This document shows positions 53,673 through 62,179 of a DNA stretch of 64,000 nucleotides, piece by piece (the first letter of the stretch is position 1; every line of letters begins with the position of its first letter). The notes under the pieces are model-generated. The model had not been told where the DNA came from. It made no database searches and worked only from the letters and a program-made list of their open reading frames with translations. Source of the DNA: Parasalinivibrio latis (GTDB lineage Bacteria > Pseudomonadota > Gammaproteobacteria > Enterobacterales > Vibrionaceae); contig NZ_CP098812.1 of assembly GCF_036825535.1 (NCBI RefSeq), forward strand, positions 496,001 through 560,000, given 5' to 3'. A program made the position numbers and the translations under genes.

Positions 53673-54065
53673 GTGAATTTTAAAAAATACCTAGCTTTAT
53701 TGGCAGTTGCGTTTGTCCTTGCTGGCTGTGGTCGTGTTCAACCAATTAAAAATGTTGAAAATGCACCAGTAGCATTCAATATCCCGGCATCTCTAGTAAA
53801 ACAGGCAATTCTTGAGTCTGGTATTGACCGTGGGTGGATTATGACAGAAACCAAACCTGGTGTGATTCGCGGTGAATTATTTGTCCGTTCCCATCGCGCC
53901 GTTATCGACATTCCATACAGTTATAAGAGTTACTCTATTAATTATGTTGACTCAGAAAACCTGATGGAAAACGATGGGAAAATCCACCGTAATTACAACC
54001 GCTGGGTCAATAATTTAGATGTAGATATTCGCAAGAAACTGGCGGTCATGGCAGCTTCCAAGTAA
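53673..54065 (+). CDS. Aryl polyene cluster lipoprotein
   Basis: A 130-residue protein with a GTG start (ACAGGGAGCTATCA precedes it) and a lipoprotein signal, MNFKKYLALLAVAFVLAGC, lipobox LAGC with Cys19. The mature part is basic and has no catalytic motif I recognise. It opens the divergent arm and probably corresponds to ApeA of other clusters by position; I am not sure of this letter. It may take part in outer-membrane placement of the pigment. Confidence 0.75.
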   Translation: MNFKKYLALLAVAFVLAGCGRVQPIKNVENAPVAFNIPASLVKQAILESGIDRGWIMTETKPGVIRGELFVRSHRAVIDIPYSYKSYSINYVDSENLMENDGKIHRNYNRWVNNLDVDIRKKLAVMAASK

Positions 54066-54089
54066 ATAGTTATCAGTAGTAGGTATAGA

Positions 54090-55160
54090 GTGAGTTCATT
54101 TCAAGCGGATCCGTACAGCGCTTTGAATGCAAAAACTGAGGCGCAAAAGTTGGCTTTTGCACCTATTGTTTTTCATGCGGCGAGAACATTGCGCGATCTC
54201 GGTATTTTGGCTGCATTAGACGAGGCCGGCGTTAACGGTTTAGATGCCACGGCGATCGCTACGAAAACCGGCGTATCAGAATACGGAGTCAGAGTATTGC
54301 TCGACATGGCGACCAGCGCCCATATTGTGACCTGGCAATCGCCAAATTATGTACTGGCCAATATTGGTCATTTTCTGCTTTATGATGGCATGACCCGTGC
54401 CAATATGGATTTCACCGCCGATGTTTGTTATGCGGCGATGGCCCACCTTACAGAATCGATTGAAACCGGCAGCCCCGCCGGGTTGAAAGAGCTCGGTGAG
54501 TGGCACTCCATCTATGAAGGCCTTTCAACCTTGCCGGAGAAAGCCAAACAAAGCTGGTTCCAGTTTGATCATTTCTATTCTGATCGCTCATTCCCACTGC
54601 TACTTGAAAAAGTCTTCGCGACCAAGCCGAAAAAGCTGTTTGATATTGGTGGCAATACCGGCAAGTGGGCGACTCAGTGTTGCAACTATGATCCAGATGT
54701 GGAAGTTACCATCATCGACTTGCCACAGCAAATTGGGATGGCGCTTGAGCAGGCCAAGATCAACGGATTGGAAGGGCGGATTATAGGCCATCCTTTCAAT
54801 GCGCTGGACCAGTCACTGTCTTTGCCTGAAGGGGCGGATGTGTGGTGGATGAGTCAGTTTCTTGACTGCTTCTCACCGATGGAAATCTTGAGTATCCTGC
54901 GCCGGGTTCGCCAGGCCATGTCGCCAGGTGCTACGGTATATATTCTTGAACTGTTCTGGGACGCGCAGAAATACGAAGCAGCCTCCTACAGCCTGAATGC
55001 CACCTCGTTGTATTTTACCTGCCTGGCAAACGGAAATAGCCGCTTCTACCGCTGTGAAGAGTTCCTTCAAATTGCAGAAGAAGCCGGTTTTGACATAGCA
55101 GAGCACACTGACCATATCGGCTTGGGGCATACCCTGTTAACATTGAAAGCCCGCCTTTAA
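54090..55160 (+). CDS. SAM-dependent methyltransferase (O-methyltransferase type)
   Basis: A 356-residue protein with a GTG start (GTAGGTATAGA upstream). Residues about 20-90 form a winged-helix dimerisation domain (IATKTGVSEYGVRVLLDMA). The SAM domain has motif I as KKLFDIGGNTGKWA at 181-194 and an acidic VTIIDLPQQ at about 206-214. This is the plant-type O-methyltransferase layout. It could methylate the aryl 4-hydroxyl, as in other aryl polyenes, where ApeB holds this place. Second gene of the divergent arm. Confidence 0.8.
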   Translation: MSSFQADPYSALNAKTEAQKLAFAPIVFHAARTLRDLGILAALDEAGVNGLDATAIATKTGVSEYGVRVLLDMATSAHIVTWQSPNYVLANIGHFLLYDGMTRANMDFTADVCYAAMAHLTESIETGSPAGLKELGEWHSIYEGLSTLPEKAKQSWFQFDHFYSDRSFPLLLEKVFATKPKKLFDIGGNTGKWATQCCNYDPDVEVTIIDLPQQIGMALEQAKINGLEGRIIGHPFNALDQSLSLPEGADVWWMSQFLDCFSPMEILSILRRVRQAMSPGATVYILELFWDAQKYEAASYSLNATSLYFTCLANGNSRFYRCEEFLQIAEEAGFDIAEHTDHIGLGHTLLTLKARL

Positions 55161-55205
55161 CGGCGAATACCGTTACCGTTTGAAGAGTTGAAAGGAGTCC
55201 ATTTC

Positions 55206-56438
55206 TTGAAGTTGGAAACCACCCAGGTCGCGATTATTGGCGCTGGCCCATCAGGTGCGATTGCAGCCGCCCTGTTGAATCAAAAAGGCATTGATGTACT
55301 GGTGCTAGAGAAAGCGACATTTCCCCGCTTTTCAATCGGTGAAAGCCTGCTCCCTGCTTGCATGGAGTCCATTCGTGCTGCAGGTATGTTGGATGCGGTA
55401 AACGCGGCTGGATTCCAGTTTAAGAACGGAGCGGCATTCAACCGGGAAGGGCGTTATATCAGCTTCGATTTTACAGATAAGTTCTCTCCGGGAATGGGTA
55501 CCACCTTTCAGGTCCAGCGTGCAGTTTTTGATAAAGTGTTGGCGGACGATGCAGAGCGACAGGGCGTAACCATCCGCTATCAACACGAGATTGAAGCCGT
55601 CGATGTGAATGCTGATAAACCCTTGCTGCATGTGAAAAACGAGCAGGGCGAACCCTACCTACTTCAGGCTGATTTTATTCTCGACGCCAGTGGTTTTTGC
55701 CGTATATTGCCGAGGCTGCTCGAGTTGGAAAGCCCGTCTTGCCTGCCGCCGCGTCAGGCAATTTTCACCCATATCGTCGATAACATTGATGATCAGGCGT
55801 ATGACAGGGATAAGATCCTGATATCCGTGCATCCTGATAACCATGATGTATGGTATTGGCTGATCCCTTTCAGTAATGGCACCTGTTCTTTCGGCATAGT
55901 TGGCGAGCCTGATTTCTTCGCCAACTATCCGGATGACCACATTGCAGCGATCAAGCAATTGGCAAGCGAAGAGCCTTGGCTGGAAAAGTTGCTTGCCCAT
56001 GCTGAATATCCAAACCAGCCTGGCATGATTGGTGGCTATTCAGCCAATGTAAGCAAACTGGCGACCGACAAATTTGCCCTGCTTGGTAACGCTGGCGAGT
56101 TTTTGGATCCGGTATTTTCTTCCGGTGTGACCATCGCGATGAAATCAGCAGAACTGGCAGCGACCTCGCTGATCAGACAGCTTTCAGGTGAAAAGGTGGA
56201 TTGGGAGTCGGAGTACGAAAAGCCGCTGCTGCGTGGCGTTGATACCTTCCGTTGTTACGTGGAAGGTTGGTACAAAGGCACGCTTCAGGGCGTAATTTTC
56301 TACCCAAGCCCCGACCCAAAAATCAAACGCATGGTGTGTTCTATCCTGGCTGGCTATGCATGGGATACGGATAACCCTTATGTGGATGAGCCATCAAGGC
56401 GACTAAACACGCTGGCTGCAGTATGTGCGGACGGGTAA
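55206..56438 (+). CDS. FAD-dependent oxidoreductase, flavin halogenase-like
   Basis: A 410-residue flavoprotein. The start is TTG at 55206 because AAGGAG lies 9 nt upstream; the longer frame would include the binding site. FAD motif GAGPSG is at residues 12-17. WYWLIP at 216-221 matches the WxWxIP motif of flavin-dependent halogenases, and Lys73 in FQFKNGAAF sits about where halogenases keep the catalytic Lys. The family also contains geranylgeranyl-reductase-like enzymes, so halogenation is likely but not proven. The neighbourhood suggests it acts on the aryl head group. Confidence 0.75.
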   Translation: MKLETTQVAIIGAGPSGAIAAALLNQKGIDVLVLEKATFPRFSIGESLLPACMESIRAAGMLDAVNAAGFQFKNGAAFNREGRYISFDFTDKFSPGMGTTFQVQRAVFDKVLADDAERQGVTIRYQHEIEAVDVNADKPLLHVKNEQGEPYLLQADFILDASGFCRILPRLLELESPSCLPPRQAIFTHIVDNIDDQAYDRDKILISVHPDNHDVWYWLIPFSNGTCSFGIVGEPDFFANYPDDHIAAIKQLASEEPWLEKLLAHAEYPNQPGMIGGYSANVSKLATDKFALLGNAGEFLDPVFSSGVTIAMKSAELAATSLIRQLSGEKVDWESEYEKPLLRGVDTFRCYVEGWYKGTLQGVIFYPSPDPKIKRMVCSILAGYAWDTDNPYVDEPSRRLNTLAAVCADG

Positions 56439-56492
56439 ACAGATAGGTATGGAAAAGGCGGACGTTGAGTCCGACTGTATATTGGGCAGTAC

Positions 56493-56907
56493 TTAGCTGG
56501 GGGCGTTTTCCAGATTGTGTGGGGACTGATCCCGGATATTCTGGATTTCATCCAAGGGCTGAATAACTCAGGTTCGATATCCTAAGTGCTTGCACCGTGC
56601 TTCAACTGGGTTTCCAATTCATGGCAGAGGCTTTTTAGCCTAGGCACACCGCTGTAAGCACAACTTCCGTGGAGTTTGTGAGTGACCTGCCAAAGCTCAA
56701 TATCCTTGCCATCCAGCTCTGCTTGCATGGCGTCTTCAGCTGCCGGGAATGAATCAACCAGCATTTGAAGCATTTCTAGGGCCAGGTCTTCTTTTCCCGC
56801 TGCCTGTTTGAGGGCCATTTGCCAGTCGAGACTGTTGCCTGAGGGTGAGATAGGCGAAACCTGAGAGCCGGTTCACTGGCTTCAGGTGCCAGGCCCGTTA
56901 CCCGGAA
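56493..56907 (-). pseudogene. Decayed 3' fragment of barA (HPt region)
   Basis: The minus strand encodes a C-terminal BarA segment: MALKQAAGKEDLA, VDSFPA and HKLHGSCAYSGVP are kept. Over a 75-residue stretch I count 59 identities (79%) with the full-length BarA at 59255. It is broken by a one-base deletion near 56870, an in-frame TAG at 56582-56584 and another shift near 56545; the ancestral stop would be at 56493-56495. No start, kinase or receiver part exists. It marks that the transferred DNA came from the same pdxJ-acpS-APE-barA locus. Confidence 0.82.
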
Positions 56908-56949
56908 GTCTATGAGCTGAATATCGGCCACGCGATTATTGGGCGCGCC
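56908..56949 (+). repeat. 42-bp direct repeat, right copy (pdxJ fragment)
   Basis: Exact copy of 37879-37920 from the pdxJ 3' end, lying between the barA fragment and the broken acpS. No other pdxJ sequence follows; the join to acpS codon 30 or so is two bases later. The junction is the right border of the transferred segment. Confidence 0.93.
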
Positions 56950-56951
56950 GG

Positions 56952-57245
56952 GTTCTTAGTGAACCTGAATTGGAAACCTTCCGTCAGCATAAATTCCCAG
57001 CCCGTTTCCTCGCCAAGCGTTTTGCCGTCAAGGAAGCCGCAGCCAAGGCTCTGGGCACCGGTATTGCCGCCGGTATCACCCTCCAGGATTTTACGACCCG
57101 GAATGAGGCCTCCGGCAGGCCAGCCCTGGCCCTGTCCGGAGAAGCCAAAGCGTTGGCTGAACGCCTTGGCGTAACCGGTGTTTTCCTGACCATTGCCGAT
57201 GAGCAGCATTACGCCGTTGCTACTGTGATTCTGGAGTCAGTCTGA
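56952..57245 (+). pseudogene. 5'-truncated acpS, about 97 codons left
   Basis: The frame encodes the C-terminal three quarters of AcpS, from VLSEPELETF to VATVILESV. It lacks the first ~30 residues, including the Mg-binding GTDI segment, so it cannot be an active synthase. I count 59 identities in 97 residues (61%) with the intact acpS at 37986. KRFAVKEAAAKALGTG is intact, so loss looks recent. Upstream it is fused to the pdxJ fragment through a deletion. A TTG at 56970 could start translation, but a functional product is unlikely. I take it as the displaced resident acpS. Confidence 0.88.
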
Positions 57246-59135
57246 CCCAGTGTTGTGGGCCGGCTTGTCCCTTGTTTGTTCGCGGATCTTCCACTGTTGC
57301 GCCTTCTTTTCCTGCCTGAATTCGTTTTTATCACAAGAGCTTAGCCATTCATCGACTGTGGTGATATGCGGTGTCAAAGGGGCGATGCCACAGGAAATCT
57401 GAATGGGGATGGTCAGCTCGTTTGTTACCGGTACCTCAATGCTGGTTGCCAACAGGCGCTCTGCCAGTTCCAGGGTTGAGTCACGGTTACTCTCCCTGAC
57501 AAGAACTGCAAATTCGTCAGCACCGATGCGGCCTAAGGAGTCTGATTCCCGCAATACTTCCCTGAGGATGCTTGCAAAATAGCGCAGCGCCCTGTCCCCG
57601 GTCTGGTGGCCGTATTTTTTATTGATCTGGCGAAACTCCTGGATATTGATATGCAGAAGGCAGGTAGGTGCCCGGTAGCGTTTGTAACGGACAAATTCCT
57701 GTTCCAGCTCCCTGTAGAGGGCATGACGGTTGAGGACATCGGTTAACCCATCGCAATCTGCGGTTTCAGCCAGTTTTTGGTAAGCAATGCGCAATTGCTC
57801 CAATGAGTCTTCCAACTGGTGCTGGCGGAGTTCTTCGTCAGTACAGTCATGGGCGGTACCAACCAGGAATGCCAGTTGTTTGTCCTTGCCAAATACACCT
57901 TTTCCGGTGTCATGGATGTGCCGGATATCCCCGTCGTCCCGGATGATGCGGTATTTGATGTCCCATGTTCCGTTGGCATGACGGACGATGTGCTCACGCA
58001 CCTGCCGGATATCATCATGGTGAATAAGATCCATAAATGATTTTGGGTTGTTGTACAACGACCCCCGAGACCGCCCCCATATCTTTTCGAACCCGGTGTT
58101 TACATAAAGGATTTCATTGATACCCGGAGTTGATACCCAGACAACAGTGTCCTCTGACATTGCTTCTGCCAGCCCCCGGAATTTGTTTTCCTCTAAAGCC
58201 AGCCGGTCCTCTGTCAGTTTGACAAAATCTACATCATCAAATGCCAGGATAAAGTAGTCTGGCTGGTCTATGTCGTCACGTATCAGGGATACAGTCAGCT
58301 TTACCCAGCAAAAGTTGCCAATGGTGTTGCGTACCCGGGCATTCATGGTGAGCTGGTGGGTTTTACCCAGGGTCAGGGATTTGAGCTTATGGATATACTG
58401 CTCCAGGTCATCGGGGTGGGTAAGATCCTGGAAGGTCAGGGTGGTAAGCTGGTCCTGTGTATAACCCAGCTTGAACATCAAGGGCTGGTTTGCCCGGATA
58501 AATGCACCGCCAAGGCTGAGGTGAGCCAGTCCACAGGACGTCTTTTCAAAGGTTTCCCTGAAACGGCTTTCGGACTGCGCAAGCTGTTTTTCCCGCTCTA
58601 TAACAACAGAGATGTCCCGGATTGCTGCAACTGCATAGTTATTTTCGCCGATGGTGACATGGTTAAGGTGCACTTCAATGTTCAACGTGCGACCGGTATT
58701 GGACATTCCCGTGACAGCATTTCGCATTTGGAAGCGGCCGCCGGACTTGAAATAGAGTGCACGCAGGTTGGCATGCTGGGCCCGGCTTGCCGCAGGGATA
58801 AGGGATTCCACTTTCCTGCCAATCAGGTTCCCCTGCTTGATATCAAACATACTGTTTGCTGCCGGGTTACTGGCAACGATGGTACCAGTGTCATCCACGA
58901 CGAGAATCGGGTCTGGGCCAAGGGTTATCATTTCGAGATCTGTCCGGCTCAGGGACGGACGCCGAATCTGATTGCGAAATGCAAGCCCGCCCGTTAAGGC
59001 CATCCCAGACAGCGCCGTATAAAGGAAGATATTCTCTAACCCAGCTGTAATGGCAATAATTGCTATTACAGTGGAAATGCAAAAGAATCCCAGCAGCATA
59101 TTCAGCCACGAAGTCGTCTGCACGGAGTGAGTCAT
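57237..59135 (-). CDS. Membrane PAS-GGDEF protein with a degenerate GGDEF domain
   Basis: A 632-residue protein: two N-terminal membrane helices (about 10-55), three PAS domains (about 70-185, 190-310 and 320-435) and a C-terminal GGDEF-type domain (about 460-600). The signature reads RIGADEFAVLV instead of GGDEF. The Mg-binding DxD of active cyclases is replaced (HINIQEFRQINKKYGH), so diguanylate cyclase activity is doubtful and a c-di-GMP- or GTP-binding role is possible. It overlaps the end of the broken acpS and lies 119 bp downstream of barA. Partner unknown. Confidence 0.85.
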   Translation of the reverse strand: MTHSVQTTSWLNMLLGFFCISTVIAIIAITAGLENIFLYTALSGMALTGGLAFRNQIRRPSLSRTDLEMITLGPDPILVVDDTGTIVASNPAANSMFDIKQGNLIGRKVESLIPAASRAQHANLRALYFKSGGRFQMRNAVTGMSNTGRTLNIEVHLNHVTIGENNYAVAAIRDISVVIEREKQLAQSESRFRETFEKTSCGLAHLSLGGAFIRANQPLMFKLGYTQDQLTTLTFQDLTHPDDLEQYIHKLKSLTLGKTHQLTMNARVRNTIGNFCWVKLTVSLIRDDIDQPDYFILAFDDVDFVKLTEDRLALEENKFRGLAEAMSEDTVVWVSTPGINEILYVNTGFEKIWGRSRGSLYNNPKSFMDLIHHDDIRQVREHIVRHANGTWDIKYRIIRDDGDIRHIHDTGKGVFGKDKQLAFLVGTAHDCTDEELRQHQLEDSLEQLRIAYQKLAETADCDGLTDVLNRHALYRELEQEFVRYKRYRAPTCLLHINIQEFRQINKKYGHQTGDRALRYFASILREVLRESDSLGRIGADEFAVLVRESNRDSTLELAERLLATSIEVPVTNELTIPIQISCGIAPLTPHITTVDEWLSSCDKNEFRQEKKAQQWKIREQTRDKPAHNTGSD

Positions 59136-59254
59136 GATTTGCCTTATTTTTTGTACTCAGCCAATTAAGTTAAGTAGATATAAGGATAATTTGCCAGTGG
59201 GATAAAAGGCTGCCGGTTTGCCAGCAGCCTTTTAGCGGTATGGAGCTGGGGGAT

Positions 59255-61993
59255 TTAGCTGAGGTGGCTTAGTGCGGCTGTTTTTATGTGCTCGATTTCA
59301 TCAAGGAGCTCCAGGAGTTCCGGCTCTAAGTCGGAAATGTTACTGCCATTTTTCAGACTGCTTTCCAGCGTGTAGCAGAGTTGCCGTAGCACCGGCACAC
59401 CACTGTATGCGCAGCTTCCATGGAGTTTGTGGATCACCTGCCAGAGTTCGACGTCTTTGCCATCCAGCGCACCTTGAACAGCTTTTTCGACAGCGGGGAA
59501 AGAGTCAACCAGCATCTGCAGCATTTCCTGGGCAAGATCTTCCTTCCCTGCGGCCTGCTTTAACGCCATTTGCCAGTCCAGGCTGTTCCCGGACAGCGAA
59601 ATGGGTGACACCTGCGGAGCCGGTTCGTTAGCCTCCGGGATCTGCCCGGCTGCCCGGGTCCACTTGTTGAGGACCTGCTCGAGGATTGGCTCCTCGATAG
59701 GTTTTGTCAGGTAATCGTCCATCCCTGCATCCAGAAGGCGTTCACGCTCACCGGCCATGGCATGTGCAGTTACTGCAATAACCGGTGTGGCCCGGTTAAG
59801 CTCAATGCCACGGATAGCCTGGCAGGCAGAGACACCGTCCATTTCAGGCATCTGGATATCCATCAGGATAATGTCGAATTTTTGCTGACGTGCCTTTTCA
59901 ACTGCAATGCCCCCATGCTCAGCGGTGACCACAGTATCCACCCGTTCTTTCAGCAGGGTTTCTATCAGCTTGAGGTTTGCCGGGTTGTCATCCACCGCCA
60001 TAACAGTCAACGGCAGTTTATGGTGCAGTACCGGTGTTTCCTGTTCTGGGAGATAGGTAAGCTCCTGGCCTTCAGTCATCAGATCCGTCAGTTTGCGGTA
60101 GGTGACCGGTTTTGAAATGCACGCATATACGCCATGGCTCAGCAGGCGCTCAGAGAGGGCAAGCTCAGTGGTCGGCAGGCTGAAGATGACCTTGTCGGAG
60201 AATTGTTCTGCTTTGTAAGCCACATCCAACAGTATATTGACGTCAGGGACGTTACCTGCGGGCACGCTGTAAAGTACGGTGTCAAACCGGGTTACATCAT
60301 CTGGCAGCACAGAGGCATGCTCAAAGGCGATGCCAAATTCAGTCATGCGGCTTCGCATGCTTGCAGCAGCGTAGTCGTTTGGCTCTACCAACAGCATCGA
60401 ACGGCCTGTCAGGGCATCAATATTGATAGGGTGGGAAACCGGAAGGTCGGTTTTCACCAGCGTCAGGGTAAACCAGAAAGTCGATCCCTGGTGCAAGCGG
60501 CTGCGCAGGCCGATTTCACCACCCATCTGTTTGACCAGTTTCTGGGTAATGACCAGTCCAAGGCCAGTTCCGCCATAGCGGCGTGAAATACTGGCATCAG
60601 CCTGGCGGAATGCCTGGAACAACTGGCTTTGCTGGCGCTCTGAAATACCGATACCGGTATCACGTACCTTAAACTGGACTTCAACCACATCTTCCCGATC
60701 GAGTTTGAGTGAAGCCTCAACATCAATCTGTCCCCTTTCAGTGAACTTGCTGGCATTACCGATAAGGTTAGTAAGCACTTGCTGAATGCGGAGCGGGTCT
60801 CCAATGACACCGGAAGGAATACGGTTATCCACCCGAAGGTTAAGTTCCAGCCCCTTTTCATGTGCCATGGGGGCAAGCAGCCGCATCACCTCGTCGACTG
60901 TATCCTGGAAATCAAACGGGATATTTTCCAGCATCAGCTTGCCCGCTTCCAGTTTCGAGAAATCAAGGATGTCGTTGATGATAGTCAGCAGGTTGTTGGC
61001 AGATTTCTCAATGGTCTGCAGGTAGTCGCGCTGGCTTGGCGTCAGGCGGGTTTTCAGCATCTGCCGGGTAAAGCCGATAACCCCGTTCAGCGGTGTACGC
61101 AGCTCATGGGACATATTGGCAAGGAATTCGGACTTTATCCGTGCAGCTTCCTGGGCATCTTTCTTGGCTATATCCAGTTCGACGTTCTGGATCTCCAACT
61201 GCTCAAGGGTTTCCCGCAGGTCGGAAGTTGCCTGGTCGATACTTTGCTGCATCTCGGAATGGTATTCGGACAGGGAAACCGCCATCGCGTTGATGCCGTT
61301 TTTGAGGGTATCGAGCTCGCCAAGCATCTGTCCTTCAATCCGGGAGCCAAGGTGTCCGCGCCGGATACGGTCGACCATGCTGACCATATTGGAAATTGGC
61401 CGGGTGACGTCCTTCACCAGACGCCCGGCTGCGAGTGCGGAGAGGAACACCCCGGTCAGCACCACCAGGAAAGCGGTCATCAGTTCCTGGTACTGATGGA
61501 GCTGCACCGAGGTGAGGTCCATCTCCATGGCGACATAGCCAAGGTTTTCCTCATTGCTCAGCGAGCTGTTAAAGCGGCCAATGGCCTTGATAGGCATACG
61601 GAGGATCAGCGAGTCTTTATCCTGTGTTACATCCAGGATATCGGGTGGCAGGATCCCGTCCGGTATGGCCAGCATAGCCAGGTTCCGGTGATAGTTGGAA
61701 GTGGCAAACAGCTTGTTGTTATCGTCAAAGACAGCGATGCCACGCACGTACTTGGAATGCTGACGGTGGGCAAAGCCTATCAGTCGCCGGACATTTTCCC
61801 GGCTTTCGTTAGTGAGTCCATACTCCAGGGAGAGGGCAAGGGGTTCAATGATGGCTGCGCCGCTCAGGGCTATCTGGTCTTCCAGATCGTCGTAGCGGTT
61901 TTTAGTGAAAAACGCGCTCAGCAACAGGCCGATTATCAGGGTTGGGGTAATGGTCAGAATCACTACCCGTGCACGCAGTCCGTATTTGGTCAT
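59255..61993 (-). CDS. barA: Hybrid sensor histidine kinase BarA
   Basis: Sensor for the BarA/UvrY (GacS/GacA) pathway, which controls Csr small RNAs. The start at 61993 gives MTKYGLRARVVILTITPTLI and 912 residues, close to E. coli BarA; a longer frame adds 39 codons. Membrane helices lie near 9-30 and 172-193, with a HAMP domain after them. The phospho-His is His296 in FLANMSHELRTPLNGVIGF. The true receiver domain has LMDIQMPEMDG, and the C-terminal HPt domain has HKLHGSCAYSG. A decayed paralogue of the C-terminus is at 56493. It is divergent from rlmD. Confidence 0.96.
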   Translation of the reverse strand: MTKYGLRARVVILTITPTLIIGLLLSAFFTKNRYDDLEDQIALSGAAIIEPLALSLEYGLTNESRENVRRLIGFAHRQHSKYVRGIAVFDDNNKLFATSNYHRNLAMLAIPDGILPPDILDVTQDKDSLILRMPIKAIGRFNSSLSNEENLGYVAMEMDLTSVQLHQYQELMTAFLVVLTGVFLSALAAGRLVKDVTRPISNMVSMVDRIRRGHLGSRIEGQMLGELDTLKNGINAMAVSLSEYHSEMQQSIDQATSDLRETLEQLEIQNVELDIAKKDAQEAARIKSEFLANMSHELRTPLNGVIGFTRQMLKTRLTPSQRDYLQTIEKSANNLLTIINDILDFSKLEAGKLMLENIPFDFQDTVDEVMRLLAPMAHEKGLELNLRVDNRIPSGVIGDPLRIQQVLTNLIGNASKFTERGQIDVEASLKLDREDVVEVQFKVRDTGIGISERQQSQLFQAFRQADASISRRYGGTGLGLVITQKLVKQMGGEIGLRSRLHQGSTFWFTLTLVKTDLPVSHPINIDALTGRSMLLVEPNDYAAASMRSRMTEFGIAFEHASVLPDDVTRFDTVLYSVPAGNVPDVNILLDVAYKAEQFSDKVIFSLPTTELALSERLLSHGVYACISKPVTYRKLTDLMTEGQELTYLPEQETPVLHHKLPLTVMAVDDNPANLKLIETLLKERVDTVVTAEHGGIAVEKARQQKFDIILMDIQMPEMDGVSACQAIRGIELNRATPVIAVTAHAMAGERERLLDAGMDDYLTKPIEEPILEQVLNKWTRAAGQIPEANEPAPQVSPISLSGNSLDWQMALKQAAGKEDLAQEMLQMLVDSFPAVEKAVQGALDGKDVELWQVIHKLHGSCAYSGVPVLRQLCYTLESSLKNGSNISDLEPELLELLDEIEHIKTAALSHLS

Positions 61994-62179
61994 GCTCTCG
62001 TTATGTGGGACAATACAAGCTTGTCTTAAGTGATAGTTCGTAAAGCGGTGATTGTAACCTATTTTATTTGCTAAATAGGTTTTGGCACGGAATAGTCGAA
62101 TACGCATCACATCTGTTGCTGATTACAACCTACGCTGCGCCGGAGAGGAAACCGGGGTGGCACTGACCGGTAAAAGGCC

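Larger units (their letters stand above)
37921..56949. mobile_element. Transferred segment: pdxJ tail, acpS, aryl polyene cluster and barA remnant
   Basis: The segment between the two 42-bp repeats contains the last 66 bases of pdxJ, an intact acpS, 20 aryl polyene genes and a decayed 3' piece of barA. No integrase, transposase or tRNA site is present. The right border is followed by a broken second acpS and by the full-length barA further on. This suggests homology-directed uptake of DNA from a relative carrying the same cluster in the same locus. The extent on the left could reach further into pdxJ; that cannot be judged by eye. Confidence 0.6.

Noticed and set aside
56582..56818. Stand-alone HPt protein of 78 residues
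   Set aside because: The frame continues upstream and downstream as recognisable barA sequence with frame shifts, so it is a pseudogene piece, not an independent phosphotransfer protein.
37986..57245. Classical integrative element using pdxJ as attachment site
   Set aside because: The 42-bp repeat looks att-like, but there is no integrase or excisionase, and the barA and acpS fragments fit homologous exchange better.
60779..62029. 416-residue open frame on the plus strand inside barA
   Set aside because: Antisense shadow of the barA kinase region, without binding site or recognisable domain.
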